Shown piece by piece: positions 17,999 to 26,510 of a stretch of 47,412 bases of DNA; position 1 is the stretch's first letter, and each line of letters starts with the position of its first letter. The notes beneath the pieces are model-generated. The model searched no databases. It saw only the letters and a program-made list of their open reading frames with translations, and was not told the DNA's origin. The stretch is from NCBI GenBank assembly GCA_902602185.1, contig CACKPV010000005.1, forward strand, positions 1-47,412, in the 5' to 3' direction. This stretch comes from an uncultured SAR86 cluster bacterium. Lineage in GTDB: Bacteria > Pseudomonadota > Gammaproteobacteria > Magnimaribacterales > D2472. The translations under genes and the position numbers were made by a program.

Positions 17999-19312
17999 AT
18001 GAAAAATCAAAATATTAAATTTGCATGGAGACAGTTCAATGAACTTTCTCCCAATGAAATTTATGAAATACTTCATCTTCGACAAAAAGTTTTTATTGTT
18101 GAGCAAGATTGCCCTTATATCGATGCTGATTTTAGTGATCAAGAAGCATGGCATTACTTAGGTTATGAAGGAAAAAAACTTATCTCTTACCTGAGAGTCT
18201 TTCCACCAGGCATTAAGTATGATGATAGCTCGATTGGAAGAATTGTTATTGATGAAAATTCAAGAAACCATGGTTTTGGTAAACAAATTACTCTGGATGC
18301 AATTGCTTTTCTGCAAAAATATTATCCGAATACAGACATTTGTATTTCTGCTCAACATAGGTTGATTGATTTCTATAGAAGACTTGGATTTAAAGAAGAA
18401 GGAGAAGTATATCTTGAAGACGACATTGATCACATTAAGATGCGTTTGAAAGTTATAGCTAAGAAACTTAGCATTCCTCTTGTATTTAACCCAAATAAAT
18501 TCCTGATACTTTCTGCATTACTTGGATTTCTTGGAGCTTTTATTTTTGCCATTGTTGATTTTAATTTTCAATCTATAGATGCTCCTGCAACTGTAAATGG
18601 TTACCCAATAGACACCAAAAGATTCCAAGCTTATTTGTCTGCAGTTGAGTCATCTCGGAAATTTGGTCTGCGTTCAGAGGATAGATTGAATGTCCTTAAC
18701 CTTTTAATTAACGAGGAACTATTGATTCAAAGAGCTAAAGACCTTGGATTAATTGAAAATGATAACGAAATTCGGGATGTGATTACTAGCAGGATGCTTA
18801 ATTACATTATTGAACCCCTTCAAAATAATACAGTCGATGAGTTATCTTTGAAATCATTTTATGAAAGCAACATTCAAATGTTTGCAAACCCTGATCAATA
18901 TTTATTTGAAGAGTGGATTTTTAATAGTGAATTCGAAAGATCAAAATTAGTCGAGTTACTTGAAGCTGATAACTTTTTTAAACCAGATTTTAAATATAAA
19001 AAAACCACAAATAACTGGTTACCAAGAAGTTATGTTTCATTTGAAAAAATTTCCGATTATCTTGGTTCGGAAAAAGCACAGTTATTAACTGAGGTTGAAG
19101 AAAATAACTTTATTTTATTTAGTGATTACCAGAGGCAGGACTTCTCTGTATATTTTCTGATAGACAAGATTTCAAAGCCCCCCAGAGCATTTCAGGAAAT
19201 TAAAGATATTGTAATGATTGAGTATAAGAAATCACAAGAAAATGAAGTTATTGAGGATTACCTCAATAAATTGAGGGAAACTTACACAGTCGAGATAAGC
19301 AATGACTTCTAG
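17999..19312 (+). CDS. Fusion: ElaA-like N-acetyltransferase + membrane anchor + SurA/parvulin-like periplasmic domain
   Basis: One uninterrupted 437-codon frame encodes two different proteins. Residues 1-150 match the GNAT protein ElaA: L-R-Q-K-V-F-I-V-E-Q-x-C-P-Y near residue 28, I-G-R-I-V-I near 79, A-Q-H-R-L-I-x-F-Y-R-R-L-G-F near 118 and E-D-D-I-x-H-I near 140. A hydrophobic segment at about 168-188 follows, then a roughly 245-residue region resembling the N-terminal SurA-like and rotamase part of membrane-anchored peptidyl-prolyl isomerases (V-N-G near residue 200, L-L-I-N-E-E-L-L near 238). The rotamase core looks degenerate. Predicted topology is a cytoplasmic GNAT and periplasmic chaperone. 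It overlaps the HupE gene by 11 nt. An in-frame GAGG precedes the ATG. Confidence 0.8.
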   Translation: MKNQNIKFAWRQFNELSPNEIYEILHLRQKVFIVEQDCPYIDADFSDQEAWHYLGYEGKKLISYLRVFPPGIKYDDSSIGRIVIDENSRNHGFGKQITLDAIAFLQKYYPNTDICISAQHRLIDFYRRLGFKEEGEVYLEDDIDHIKMRLKVIAKKLSIPLVFNPNKFLILSALLGFLGAFIFAIVDFNFQSIDAPATVNGYPIDTKRFQAYLSAVESSRKFGLRSEDRLNVLNLLINEELLIQRAKDLGLIENDNEIRDVITSRMLNYIIEPLQNNTVDELSLKSFYESNIQMFANPDQYLFEEWIFNSEFERSKLVELLEADNFFKPDFKYKKTTNNWLPRSYVSFEKISDYLGSEKAQLLTEVEENNFILFSDYQRQDFSVYFLIDKISKPPRAFQEIKDIVMIEYKKSQENEVIEDYLNKLRETYTVEISNDF

Positions 19313-20132
19313 GATGTTTTTAATTTTACTTTGCTTATTTGGTATCTTTGTAAACACTCACACTCTTAATCCTCAATTAATAAACGAAGTTATAAATGGT
19401 GACTTTAATAGTTTTGAAGATCAAAATTTCTTATTTAGAGACTTTTTTTTTCTTGGTGTTGAGCATATTTTGACAGGATGGGATCATTTAGCTTTTTTAG
19501 TTGGATTAATGTTAATTTTTAGGAGATTTAATCTATTAATTGCTATTACCTGTTTTACTTTAGGTCACTCTATCAGTCTTGCAATGGGCTCGCTGGGTTT
19601 TATTGCTATAAATTCTGCCTGGATAGAAGCTCTTATAGGTTTTTCTGTAGCGCTTGTTGCCATTGAGGCAGCTTTCAAACACCATTTTGAATTTCGCAAT
19701 ATAAAAAGAATTTCTATCATTGGGATATGTTTTTTCGGAATCTTCTTTCTTCTGAAAAAAATTGATTTCATTACCTTTTTTTCTATGTTTTTATTGACCA
19801 TAAGCTATCTTTATCTCAGTAATTATGGATCGAAGAATAGAACCTCTTTTTTGCTGGTAATACTATTTGGATTTATTCATGGATTTGGTTTTTCAACAAA
19901 TTTACAAGAGTATGATCTCCTCCAAAATGATTTCTTGAAAAGTCTCCTTGGCTTCAATTTAGGTGTTGAGATGGGTCAATTATTAATGATTGGTATTGCC
20001 CTTATTGTTGTTATGATCTCCCATATGCAACTCAGCTTTTCTCATATTAGGTTGGCTAAAGTAATGAGTATTTCTTCCCTCTTGTTTTTGGGTATATTTT
20101 GGTTTTCTTATAGAACATTATTGATAATGTGA
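19302..20132 (+). CDS. HupE/UreJ-family membrane protein
   Basis: This 276-residue protein has an N-terminal signal-like segment (about 5-22), a short soluble stretch and about seven membrane helices. Conserved HupE/UreJ features are H-I-x-x-G-x-D-H-L-A-F near residue 57, T-L-G-H-S-I-S-L near 87, I-E-A-L-I-G-F-S near 107 and F-G-F-I-H-G-F-G-F near 189. The His/Asp-rich motifs resemble metal (Ni/Co) binding in hydrogenase and urease permeases, but no such enzyme is in the window, so the substrate is unknown. It is coupled to the upstream ElaA-PPIase fusion by an 11-nt overlap. Confidence 0.85.
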   Translation: MTSRMFLILLCLFGIFVNTHTLNPQLINEVINGDFNSFEDQNFLFRDFFFLGVEHILTGWDHLAFLVGLMLIFRRFNLLIAITCFTLGHSISLAMGSLGFIAINSAWIEALIGFSVALVAIEAAFKHHFEFRNIKRISIIGICFFGIFFLLKKIDFITFFSMFLLTISYLYLSNYGSKNRTSFLLVILFGFIHGFGFSTNLQEYDLLQNDFLKSLLGFNLGVEMGQLLMIGIALIVVMISHMQLSFSHIRLAKVMSISSLLFLGIFWFSYRTLLIM

Positions 20133-20162
20133 GATAATTGGCAACACATATTTTGATCTGTC

Positions 20163-21935
20163 ATGTCGTATTTTTTGCAAAACTTCAAATTGCTTCCTTA
20201 TAAGAATCTAGCACCTTTTATTCTATCAATTTTCTTTATTGTGAGTTGTGGTGATGGGAATGATGAAAACATTGCACCAATAGAAGTGATTATGTCTGCA
20301 TCTTCTGAGGAAGTTGAATATGAGGAAGAATACACAATTTCATGGGAATCCAATGCAAGTCAATGTTTTGCTACTTCACAAACAGGAGACTGGAATGGAG
20401 AAAAGCCTACTTCTGGTTCTGAAACTTTTCTTGCAAAACGAAGAGGAGTACATAATTTTGGGCTAGATTGTCGAACAAGCATTAATTTTGCTCAAGGTTC
20501 AGTAAATGTGTCCGTTAACAAGACTTTTGAAGAGTATTTTGATTTTGTAGGTTCTGAAATTTATGAGTTAGGTGAAGTAGCCGTTGAATCATTTGATAGC
20601 TTCTTAATTCATGATGTTTCCTTGGGAGATTTTAATCAAGATTTAGCTTTAGATTTGCTCATTCTTGCTGAAGATTTTAAAACAGAAGCATTAGGTGATT
20701 CATCATTTATGTTTATTCTCTATGAGGGTATAAACTTTTATTCACCTTCTGATGATGAAACTCCATCAATAAGTCTTGTTGATTCAAACACATGCTCTGC
20801 TGACAATTTAGCAAGAATTGATATAAATGCTGATGGGAATTTAGACATCATTTCATTTTCAAGTAATGCTAGTGAATCTCTTAACAAGAGAGGGCTTTGT
20901 ATTTTTCTATCTACTGAGGAAGGCTTAATTTTGCAAGAGAATTCCTATTTAGTGAATACGACTTCTCTAGATCTATCCAATATAGCAATAGCCTCTCATG
21001 AGTTATTGGATATAAACGTAGACTCAAATGGAGATGTTCTTTTCTTGGGTAAAGGAGGCACAACTGATTTGCCTTTTTACATTTTAGCTTCTGATTCAAA
21101 TCCTGAAATAAAACTTGCCTCTTCTTTTCAGAATTTAAACCCCTATTCTAGAGCAGAAGGATGTTCTTCAGGACTTTCATATTTATGTGATTGGATTAAT
21201 GAAGATTATGATATTAAAAACTCCGTTTATATATCTGCTGATGGTGATGCTTTGTTTGATATTATGTTATCAGTTAAAAAAACTACTGGACACTCTTATA
21301 TCGCATATACCACAAGGCTTGAGGAAGATATTGACTTTGATTGGTCAGCACCTGTTCATGATGTAATTCAATCTAGCATCTCAAGTGATAATGCATATGC
21401 CCTAAAAATGATGGGATTTGATGCAAATCTAGATGGATTAAATGATTTATTAGTTCTTGAAGGTGGCACTACCAGTGAAGGTAATCTTTTCAAGTTTAGT
21501 TTTCATGAGCAATTAAGCACAGATGATTTCATTGGACTTAATCCAGAAAATAATGGAGAACTAGCTGATGAATTTTTATTCAGTTCACCTTTAAGATTTT
21601 CAAATGAGTTTTTGCGGATTGATCCAAATCTTGACAGTTATTTAGATATCTTTGCACCCTTAACCGAGCTACCTTTCGACCTAAATGTGGCAAATGACCC
21701 CAGACATTTTATCGTCATTAAAAAGACTGTGACATTCGATGAAGAAAATAATGCAACTCAATCTTGGGAAGTCAAAGATTTTTCAGACACTATTAATTTG
21801 GATGCAAACTCCATCCACAATGTTTGGGTGGATTTTGATATAGATCAGGATTTCGATGCTCTTTTAATCAAACCAGGTACAGATTTAAATAACCCTTCCT
21901 TTTCTTTTTCTATACACCTTAACGATTCAAGATAG
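20163..21935 (+). CDS. Predicted lipoprotein with Ig-like domain and seven FG-GAP/VCBS-like repeats
   Basis: This 590-residue secreted protein begins with a hydrophobic signal ending F-F-I-V-S-C29-G, a relaxed lipobox, so it is probably an outer-membrane-anchored lipoprotein. Residues 40-115 resemble an Ig-like domain with S-Q-C-F-A-T-S and W-N-G. Acidic D-x-N/D-x-D-x-x-x-D repeats recur at about residues 149, 217, 280, 355, 416, 484 and 555, spaced 60-75 residues, fitting a seven-bladed calcium-binding beta-propeller of the FG-GAP type. It lies 30 bp after the HupE gene and 5 bp before astA. The function is unknown; surface binding is a guess. No clear ribosome binding site is seen. Confidence 0.78.
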   Translation: MSYFLQNFKLLPYKNLAPFILSIFFIVSCGDGNDENIAPIEVIMSASSEEVEYEEEYTISWESNASQCFATSQTGDWNGEKPTSGSETFLAKRRGVHNFGLDCRTSINFAQGSVNVSVNKTFEEYFDFVGSEIYELGEVAVESFDSFLIHDVSLGDFNQDLALDLLILAEDFKTEALGDSSFMFILYEGINFYSPSDDETPSISLVDSNTCSADNLARIDINADGNLDIISFSSNASESLNKRGLCIFLSTEEGLILQENSYLVNTTSLDLSNIAIASHELLDINVDSNGDVLFLGKGGTTDLPFYILASDSNPEIKLASSFQNLNPYSRAEGCSSGLSYLCDWINEDYDIKNSVYISADGDALFDIMLSVKKTTGHSYIAYTTRLEEDIDFDWSAPVHDVIQSSISSDNAYALKMMGFDANLDGLNDLLVLEGGTTSEGNLFKFSFHEQLSTDDFIGLNPENNGELADEFLFSSPLRFSNEFLRIDPNLDSYLDIFAPLTELPFDLNVANDPRHFIVIKKTVTFDEENNATQSWEVKDFSDTINLDANSIHNVWVDFDIDQDFDALLIKPGTDLNNPSFSFSIHLNDSR

Positions 21936-21940
21936 CACTT

Positions 21941-22951
21941 ATGCAATTAGTTAGGTTGGCAAAAGCTACTGATTTGCAAGATATTTATGATTTAATAAAC
22001 TCTGGTGCTGGCCCAGCACCAGGCATGACAACAATGCCTAAAACACACGATGAAATCGAGGAAAGAATTGATTGGTCACTAAAGTCTATTCAAAAAACAA
22101 ATAAAACTCCTAATCTCGATTGTTATTTTTTTGTACTGGAAGAAGATCAAAAAGTGATTGGCATTTCAGCTATTTATACTTCAGTTTCAAAAAAAGATAA
22201 ATCTATCTTTTTTCAAAGGTCCAATAAAAGAATTTTTTCTCAGTCTTTAGATTTCATAAAATCTATTGAAATTCTTAAGTTAAAAACAGTTAATGATCCA
22301 TATACTGAACTTGGAACATTGTATTTAGATTCAAACTATAGAGGTCAGGGTAGGGGATCTTTGTTATCTTTGGCAAGAATAAAATTTATGACTCTTTGGC
22401 CAAATAGGTTTGATAAAAAAGCTGTTGTTGAGATACGCGGTAAATCCAATAAAGATAACATATCCATTTTTTGGGATGGATTTAGCAAACATTTTTTTGA
22501 CCTAGAACAATTTGACACCAACCAAATGAGTTATATCGACAATGCTTTTGTGGCCGAGTCAATCCCAGATCACCCATTTGTGATCAATACATTAAAACAG
22601 AGTGTAAAAAATGTAATTGGTGTCCCTCATGATAAATCTTTTCCTGCGATGAGAATGATGGAAGGTCAGAATTTTAAGGCTAATGGTTTAATTGATGTCT
22701 TAGATGGTGGACCAAGTCTGGAGTGCAAAGTAAAAGACTTAAAAATCTTCAAATCAAACGAGCTTTATTCAGTTAATCCCAAAAAAACTATTGATTCAAC
22801 TAATGTTGCATTAATTTCAAATACAAAACTTGAAAACTTTATCGTTACAAGATCTACTTTTGAGTTAGCTAATGATAGTATTTTCTTACCTCAATCAACA
22901 TTTGATCTTCTAAACCTTAAAGAAGGGGATAAGGTTGCTTTAAATGTTTGA
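21941..22951 (+). CDS. astA: Arginine N-succinyltransferase
   Basis: AstA transfers succinyl from succinyl-CoA to arginine, starting the ammonia-producing AST catabolic pathway. The 336-residue protein shows the AstA landmarks: L-G-T-L-Y-L-D-x-x-Y-R-G-x-G-x-G near residue 125, V-V-E-I-R-G near 164, F-W-D-G near 178, H-P-F-V-I-N-T-L near 210 and D-G-G-P-S-L-E-C near 253. Length matches the family (about 340). It starts 5 nt after the lipoprotein gene and overlaps astB by 8 nt, so the pair is cotranscribed. astC, astD and astE are not in the window. Confidence 0.93.
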   Translation: MQLVRLAKATDLQDIYDLINSGAGPAPGMTTMPKTHDEIEERIDWSLKSIQKTNKTPNLDCYFFVLEEDQKVIGISAIYTSVSKKDKSIFFQRSNKRIFSQSLDFIKSIEILKLKTVNDPYTELGTLYLDSNYRGQGRGSLLSLARIKFMTLWPNRFDKKAVVEIRGKSNKDNISIFWDGFSKHFFDLEQFDTNQMSYIDNAFVAESIPDHPFVINTLKQSVKNVIGVPHDKSFPAMRMMEGQNFKANGLIDVLDGGPSLECKVKDLKIFKSNELYSVNPKKTIDSTNVALISNTKLENFIVTRSTFELANDSIFLPQSTFDLLNLKEGDKVALNV

Positions 22952-24257
22952 GGTAAACTTTGATGGAATTATCGGCCCTACTCATAATTACGGTGGTTTG
23001 TCTGAGGGAAATATAGCTTCTATTTCAAATTCACAAAATCCTGCAAATCCAAAAAAAGCTGCGCTTCAAGGTTTGAAAAAGATGAAAATCTTAAGAGATG
23101 CTGGCCTTATTCAAGGAGTTTTTCTGCCCCATGAAAGACCTTACCTTGCCAAGATGAGAGAAATGGGCTTTACAGGATCAGATAAGCAAATAATTAATAA
23201 AGTAGCAAGTCATAGCCCTCATCTATTACATAATCTTTACTCTGCATCTTCTATGTGGTCAGCAAATGCTGCCACAGTATCTCCATCGGTAGATACAGCT
23301 GATCAGAAAATTCATATCACTCCAGCAAATTTGAACGCTATGTTTCATAGAAGTATTGAATCAGATTTTACCTACCATCAGTGCTTACAAATTTTTAAAA
23401 ATGAATCTTTTAAGATTCATAAACCAGTTCCTCCAATTTCAGGCTACGGAGATGAAGGAGCAGCTAATCATTTAAGGGTTGCCTCGAATCATGAGCAGAA
23501 GGGTTTTGAAATATTTATTTTTGGTACTAGTGCTTTCAAGGCTTATAACTCATCAATAATGAGACAAGCAAAAGAAATATCTCATACAGTAGCTTTGAAG
23601 CATCAACTGAATACAGAACATTATTTCCTTCTTCAGCAAAACCAAGACGCAATTCAACGGGGAAGTTTTCACAATGATATTGTCAGTTTATCTAATGAAA
23701 ATATATTCATTGCCCATGAGAAAGCTTTTGAAGATAGGAATGCTTTGAATCAGATCATTAGGGTCCTCGAAAATAACGTAAGTAATTTCCAATTTATTGA
23801 AATTAAAGAAAATGAAATCCCATTAACAGACATCATTAAATCTTATTTATTAAACTCTCAACTTGTTTCAACTACTGATGGCGAAATGCTAATGATACTG
23901 CCAGCAGATGTGCGAAATTTTGATAATTGCATGCAATGGATCGATAAGCTTAAACAAATTTCTCCAGTAAAAAAATTTGAGTTTGTAGATATTAAACAAA
24001 GTATGATGAATGGAGGAGGGCCAGCTTGTTTGCGATTAAAAGTACTTATGAATAACAAGGAACTTGAAGGAGTAAATAAAAATTTTATTCTTGATGACAA
24101 TAAAGTTGAACAGATCAAACATCTTATCCAATCATTCTATAGAGATAGAATCTTACCAGATGACTTAAAGGACCCTGATTTATTAGATGAATTTCAAATG
24201 ATACTAGATCAATATACTCAAATCTTTGATTTGGAAAATTTTTACAGTTTTCAGTAA
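22944..24257 (+). CDS. astB: N-succinylarginine dihydrolase
   Basis: AstB hydrolyses N2-succinylarginine to succinylornithine, CO2 and two ammonia, the second AST step. The 437-residue protein begins with F-D-G-I-I-G-P-T-H-N-Y-G-G-L, typical of this amidinotransferase-fold enzyme. It has G-Y-G-D-E-G-A-A-N-H near residue 170 and the catalytic Cys in N-G-G-G-P-A-C-L-R-L near residue 358. The C-terminus (D-R-x-L-x-x-D-L, then Y-S-F-Q) aligns with the expected end of AstB, so the gene is complete. Its stop is only 6 bp from the convergent valS stop. Confidence 0.94.
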   Translation: MFEVNFDGIIGPTHNYGGLSEGNIASISNSQNPANPKKAALQGLKKMKILRDAGLIQGVFLPHERPYLAKMREMGFTGSDKQIINKVASHSPHLLHNLYSASSMWSANAATVSPSVDTADQKIHITPANLNAMFHRSIESDFTYHQCLQIFKNESFKIHKPVPPISGYGDEGAANHLRVASNHEQKGFEIFIFGTSAFKAYNSSIMRQAKEISHTVALKHQLNTEHYFLLQQNQDAIQRGSFHNDIVSLSNENIFIAHEKAFEDRNALNQIIRVLENNVSNFQFIEIKENEIPLTDIIKSYLLNSQLVSTTDGEMLMILPADVRNFDNCMQWIDKLKQISPVKKFEFVDIKQSMMNGGGPACLRLKVLMNNKELEGVNKNFILDDNKVEQIKHLIQSFYRDRILPDDLKDPDLLDEFQMILDQYTQIFDLENFYSFQ

Positions 24258-24263
24258 TTTAAA

Positions 24264-26486
24264 TTAGTCGTAAATAATGCTTGTTTGAAACATTAAATTA
24301 TGGAGTTCCTCTGTAATAAATGGAGCAAATGGATGCATAAAAACTAAGATTTTTTGTAACATTGGATGTAAATTTTCCGTGTTCCCAGACTTTTTACATC
24401 CTTCAATGTATACATCACAGAATTTCCCCCAAAAGAATTCATAAACTTCATTAATTGCAAGATCAAGTCTGTACGATTCAATATTTATTTGTGTCTTTGA
24501 TTTACAAATTCCCAATTCTTTATCAATCCATTTATCTAATTCGTTTTCAGGCAAGAAAATTTCATTGACTTTGTCAAAACCATTAATAAATCTTGCCGCA
24601 TTCCAAATTTTCGTACAAAAGTTTCTATACCCTTTTAGTCTCCCCATTTCAAAACTAATTTCTTTAGCATGCGTTGCTATTGAAAAGAATGTCATTCTCA
24701 AAGCATCAGTACCATGAGCAGGAATGCCATCAGGAAATTGCTTTCTAGTTTTTCTTTCTATTTTTTCAGCAACTCCATCTTGCATTAAGTTGCTGGTCCT
24801 CTTTGTTATCAAGTCCTCAAGCGTGATTCCATAAATTAGATCAATGGGATCGATAATATTTCCTTTAGATTTTGACATTTTTTGACCATTTTCATCTTTA
24901 ATAAGACCAGTGATATAAACATCACTAAAAGGAATTTTTCCGGTGAATTCCAAACTCATCATCATCATACGGGCAACCCAAAAAAATATAATATCGAATC
25001 CGGTTACCAACAGGTTTGTAGGAAAGAAATCTTCTATCTTCTTTGTTTTTTCTGGCCAACCTAAGGTTGCAAAAGGCCACAGGCTTGAAGAAAACCATGT
25101 ATCAAGAACATCGTTATCTTGAGTTAACGTTCTCGCATCAAGTTCATAAAATTTTCTGACATCATCTTCATCATGACCCACATAAACATTGCCTTCTTGA
25201 TCGTACCATGCTGGAATTCTATGTCCCCACCAAATCTGACGACTAATACACCAATCGTCAATATTATTCATCCAGTTATAGTAAGTTTTAATCCAGTTTT
25301 CAGGATGAAACTTAATTTGGCCATTCTCTACAGCTTCATTTGCTTTAGTTGCCATTGATTTGGTTTCAACATACCACTGATTACTTAACATCGGTTCAAT
25401 AACTACATTTGATCTCTCACCCCTTGGAATACTGATTTCACAACTTTCTTCTTTTATTAAAAAACCCATCTCTGCAAGCTTTTTTAAAACAAGTTTTCTC
25501 ACTTTAAACCGATCTAGATTACAAAAAGGTTCAGGAACCTCTTGATTGCTGAAAGCATTTTTGTCAAAAATATTAATAGGCTGAAAATCTAGTACATCTT
25601 CAGAGATAAAAACTTCACCTTTTTTGCAATGTAATGCATATTTTTTCCCTATTTCATAGTCATTAAAATCATGTCCAGGAGTAATTTTGAGACACCCAGT
25701 GCCGAATTCTTTATCTACATAAGTATCTGCTATTACAGGAATTTTTCTTCCAACAAAAGGCAGAGAAACTTTTTTACCGATATATTTTTTGTACCTGGTA
25801 TCTGAGGGATTAACTGCCACAGCCATATCCCCAAACATTGTTTCAGGCCTTGTAGTGGCAATTATCAGAGAATCTGAAGAATCATCGATCGGGTAACTAA
25901 TATGCCATATTTTTCCCATTTTCTCTTGCCTGACAACCTCTAAGTCAGAGACAGCAGTTTGAAGAGAGGGATCCCAATTTACCAATCTATAACCACGATA
26001 TATTTTCTTATCTCTATATAGTTTTACAAAAGCCTCAGTAACAGATTCTGAAAACTTCTCATCCAAGGTAAATCTGTATTGATTCCAATCTACAGAACAG
26101 CCAAGACGTTTGATCTGAGAGGTAATATTTGCCTCTGATTTTTCCTTCCAATCCCAAACTTCATCTAGAAACTTTTCTCTTCCTAAAGTTTCTTTTGTCT
26201 CACCTTTTTTTAACAATCTATTTTCAACAACTAGTTGAGTAGCTATTCCAGCATGATCTGTCCCCATTTGCCAAAAAACATTTTTGTCATTAAGGAAGTT
26301 ATATCTTGAATAGAAGTCCATAATTGCATATTGAAAACTGTGGCCCATATGCAGGGTCCCTGTTACATTTGGAGGAGGAATTACCTGAGCAAAGGTTGAG
26401 AGATTTTTGCGATTTGAAAGAGGTGTCTCAGCCCAATGCTTGCTGAGACGCTCCTCAATTTCAAGGGGTTGGTATTTTTTATCCAT
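24264..26486 (-). CDS. valS: Valyl-tRNA synthetase, C-terminally short
   Basis: A class I synthetase of 740 residues, against about 950 in E. coli. The catalytic motifs are intact: H-M-G-H at residues 46-49 and K-M-S-K-S at 536-540. The CP1 editing domain is present (T-T-R-P-E-T-M-F-G-D near residue 212, G-T-G-C-L-K-I-T-P-G-H-D near 268). The anticodon-binding helices run to P-F-I-T-E-E-L-H, after which the protein stops within about 15 residues. The final part of that domain and the C-terminal coiled-coil tRNA arm are missing. The convergent astB gene begins 6 bp beyond, so no remnant can be encoded there. It may be a natural mini-enzyme or a deletion. Confidence 0.92.
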   Translation of the reverse strand: MDKKYQPLEIEERLSKHWAETPLSNRKNLSTFAQVIPPPNVTGTLHMGHSFQYAIMDFYSRYNFLNDKNVFWQMGTDHAGIATQLVVENRLLKKGETKETLGREKFLDEVWDWKEKSEANITSQIKRLGCSVDWNQYRFTLDEKFSESVTEAFVKLYRDKKIYRGYRLVNWDPSLQTAVSDLEVVRQEKMGKIWHISYPIDDSSDSLIIATTRPETMFGDMAVAVNPSDTRYKKYIGKKVSLPFVGRKIPVIADTYVDKEFGTGCLKITPGHDFNDYEIGKKYALHCKKGEVFISEDVLDFQPINIFDKNAFSNQEVPEPFCNLDRFKVRKLVLKKLAEMGFLIKEESCEISIPRGERSNVVIEPMLSNQWYVETKSMATKANEAVENGQIKFHPENWIKTYYNWMNNIDDWCISRQIWWGHRIPAWYDQEGNVYVGHDEDDVRKFYELDARTLTQDNDVLDTWFSSSLWPFATLGWPEKTKKIEDFFPTNLLVTGFDIIFFWVARMMMMSLEFTGKIPFSDVYITGLIKDENGQKMSKSKGNIIDPIDLIYGITLEDLITKRTSNLMQDGVAEKIERKTRKQFPDGIPAHGTDALRMTFFSIATHAKEISFEMGRLKGYRNFCTKIWNAARFINGFDKVNEIFLPENELDKWIDKELGICKSKTQINIESYRLDLAINEVYEFFWGKFCDVYIEGCKKSGNTENLHPMLQKILVFMHPFAPFITEELHNLMFQTSIIYD

Positions 26487-26510
26487 CTTTATCTAAAGAA
26501 AAAAATGGTG

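Noticed and set aside
24256-24265. AATTTAAATT palindrome between astB and valS
   Set aside because: A 10-bp AT-only palindrome is expected by chance at this base composition and would not form a stable terminator.
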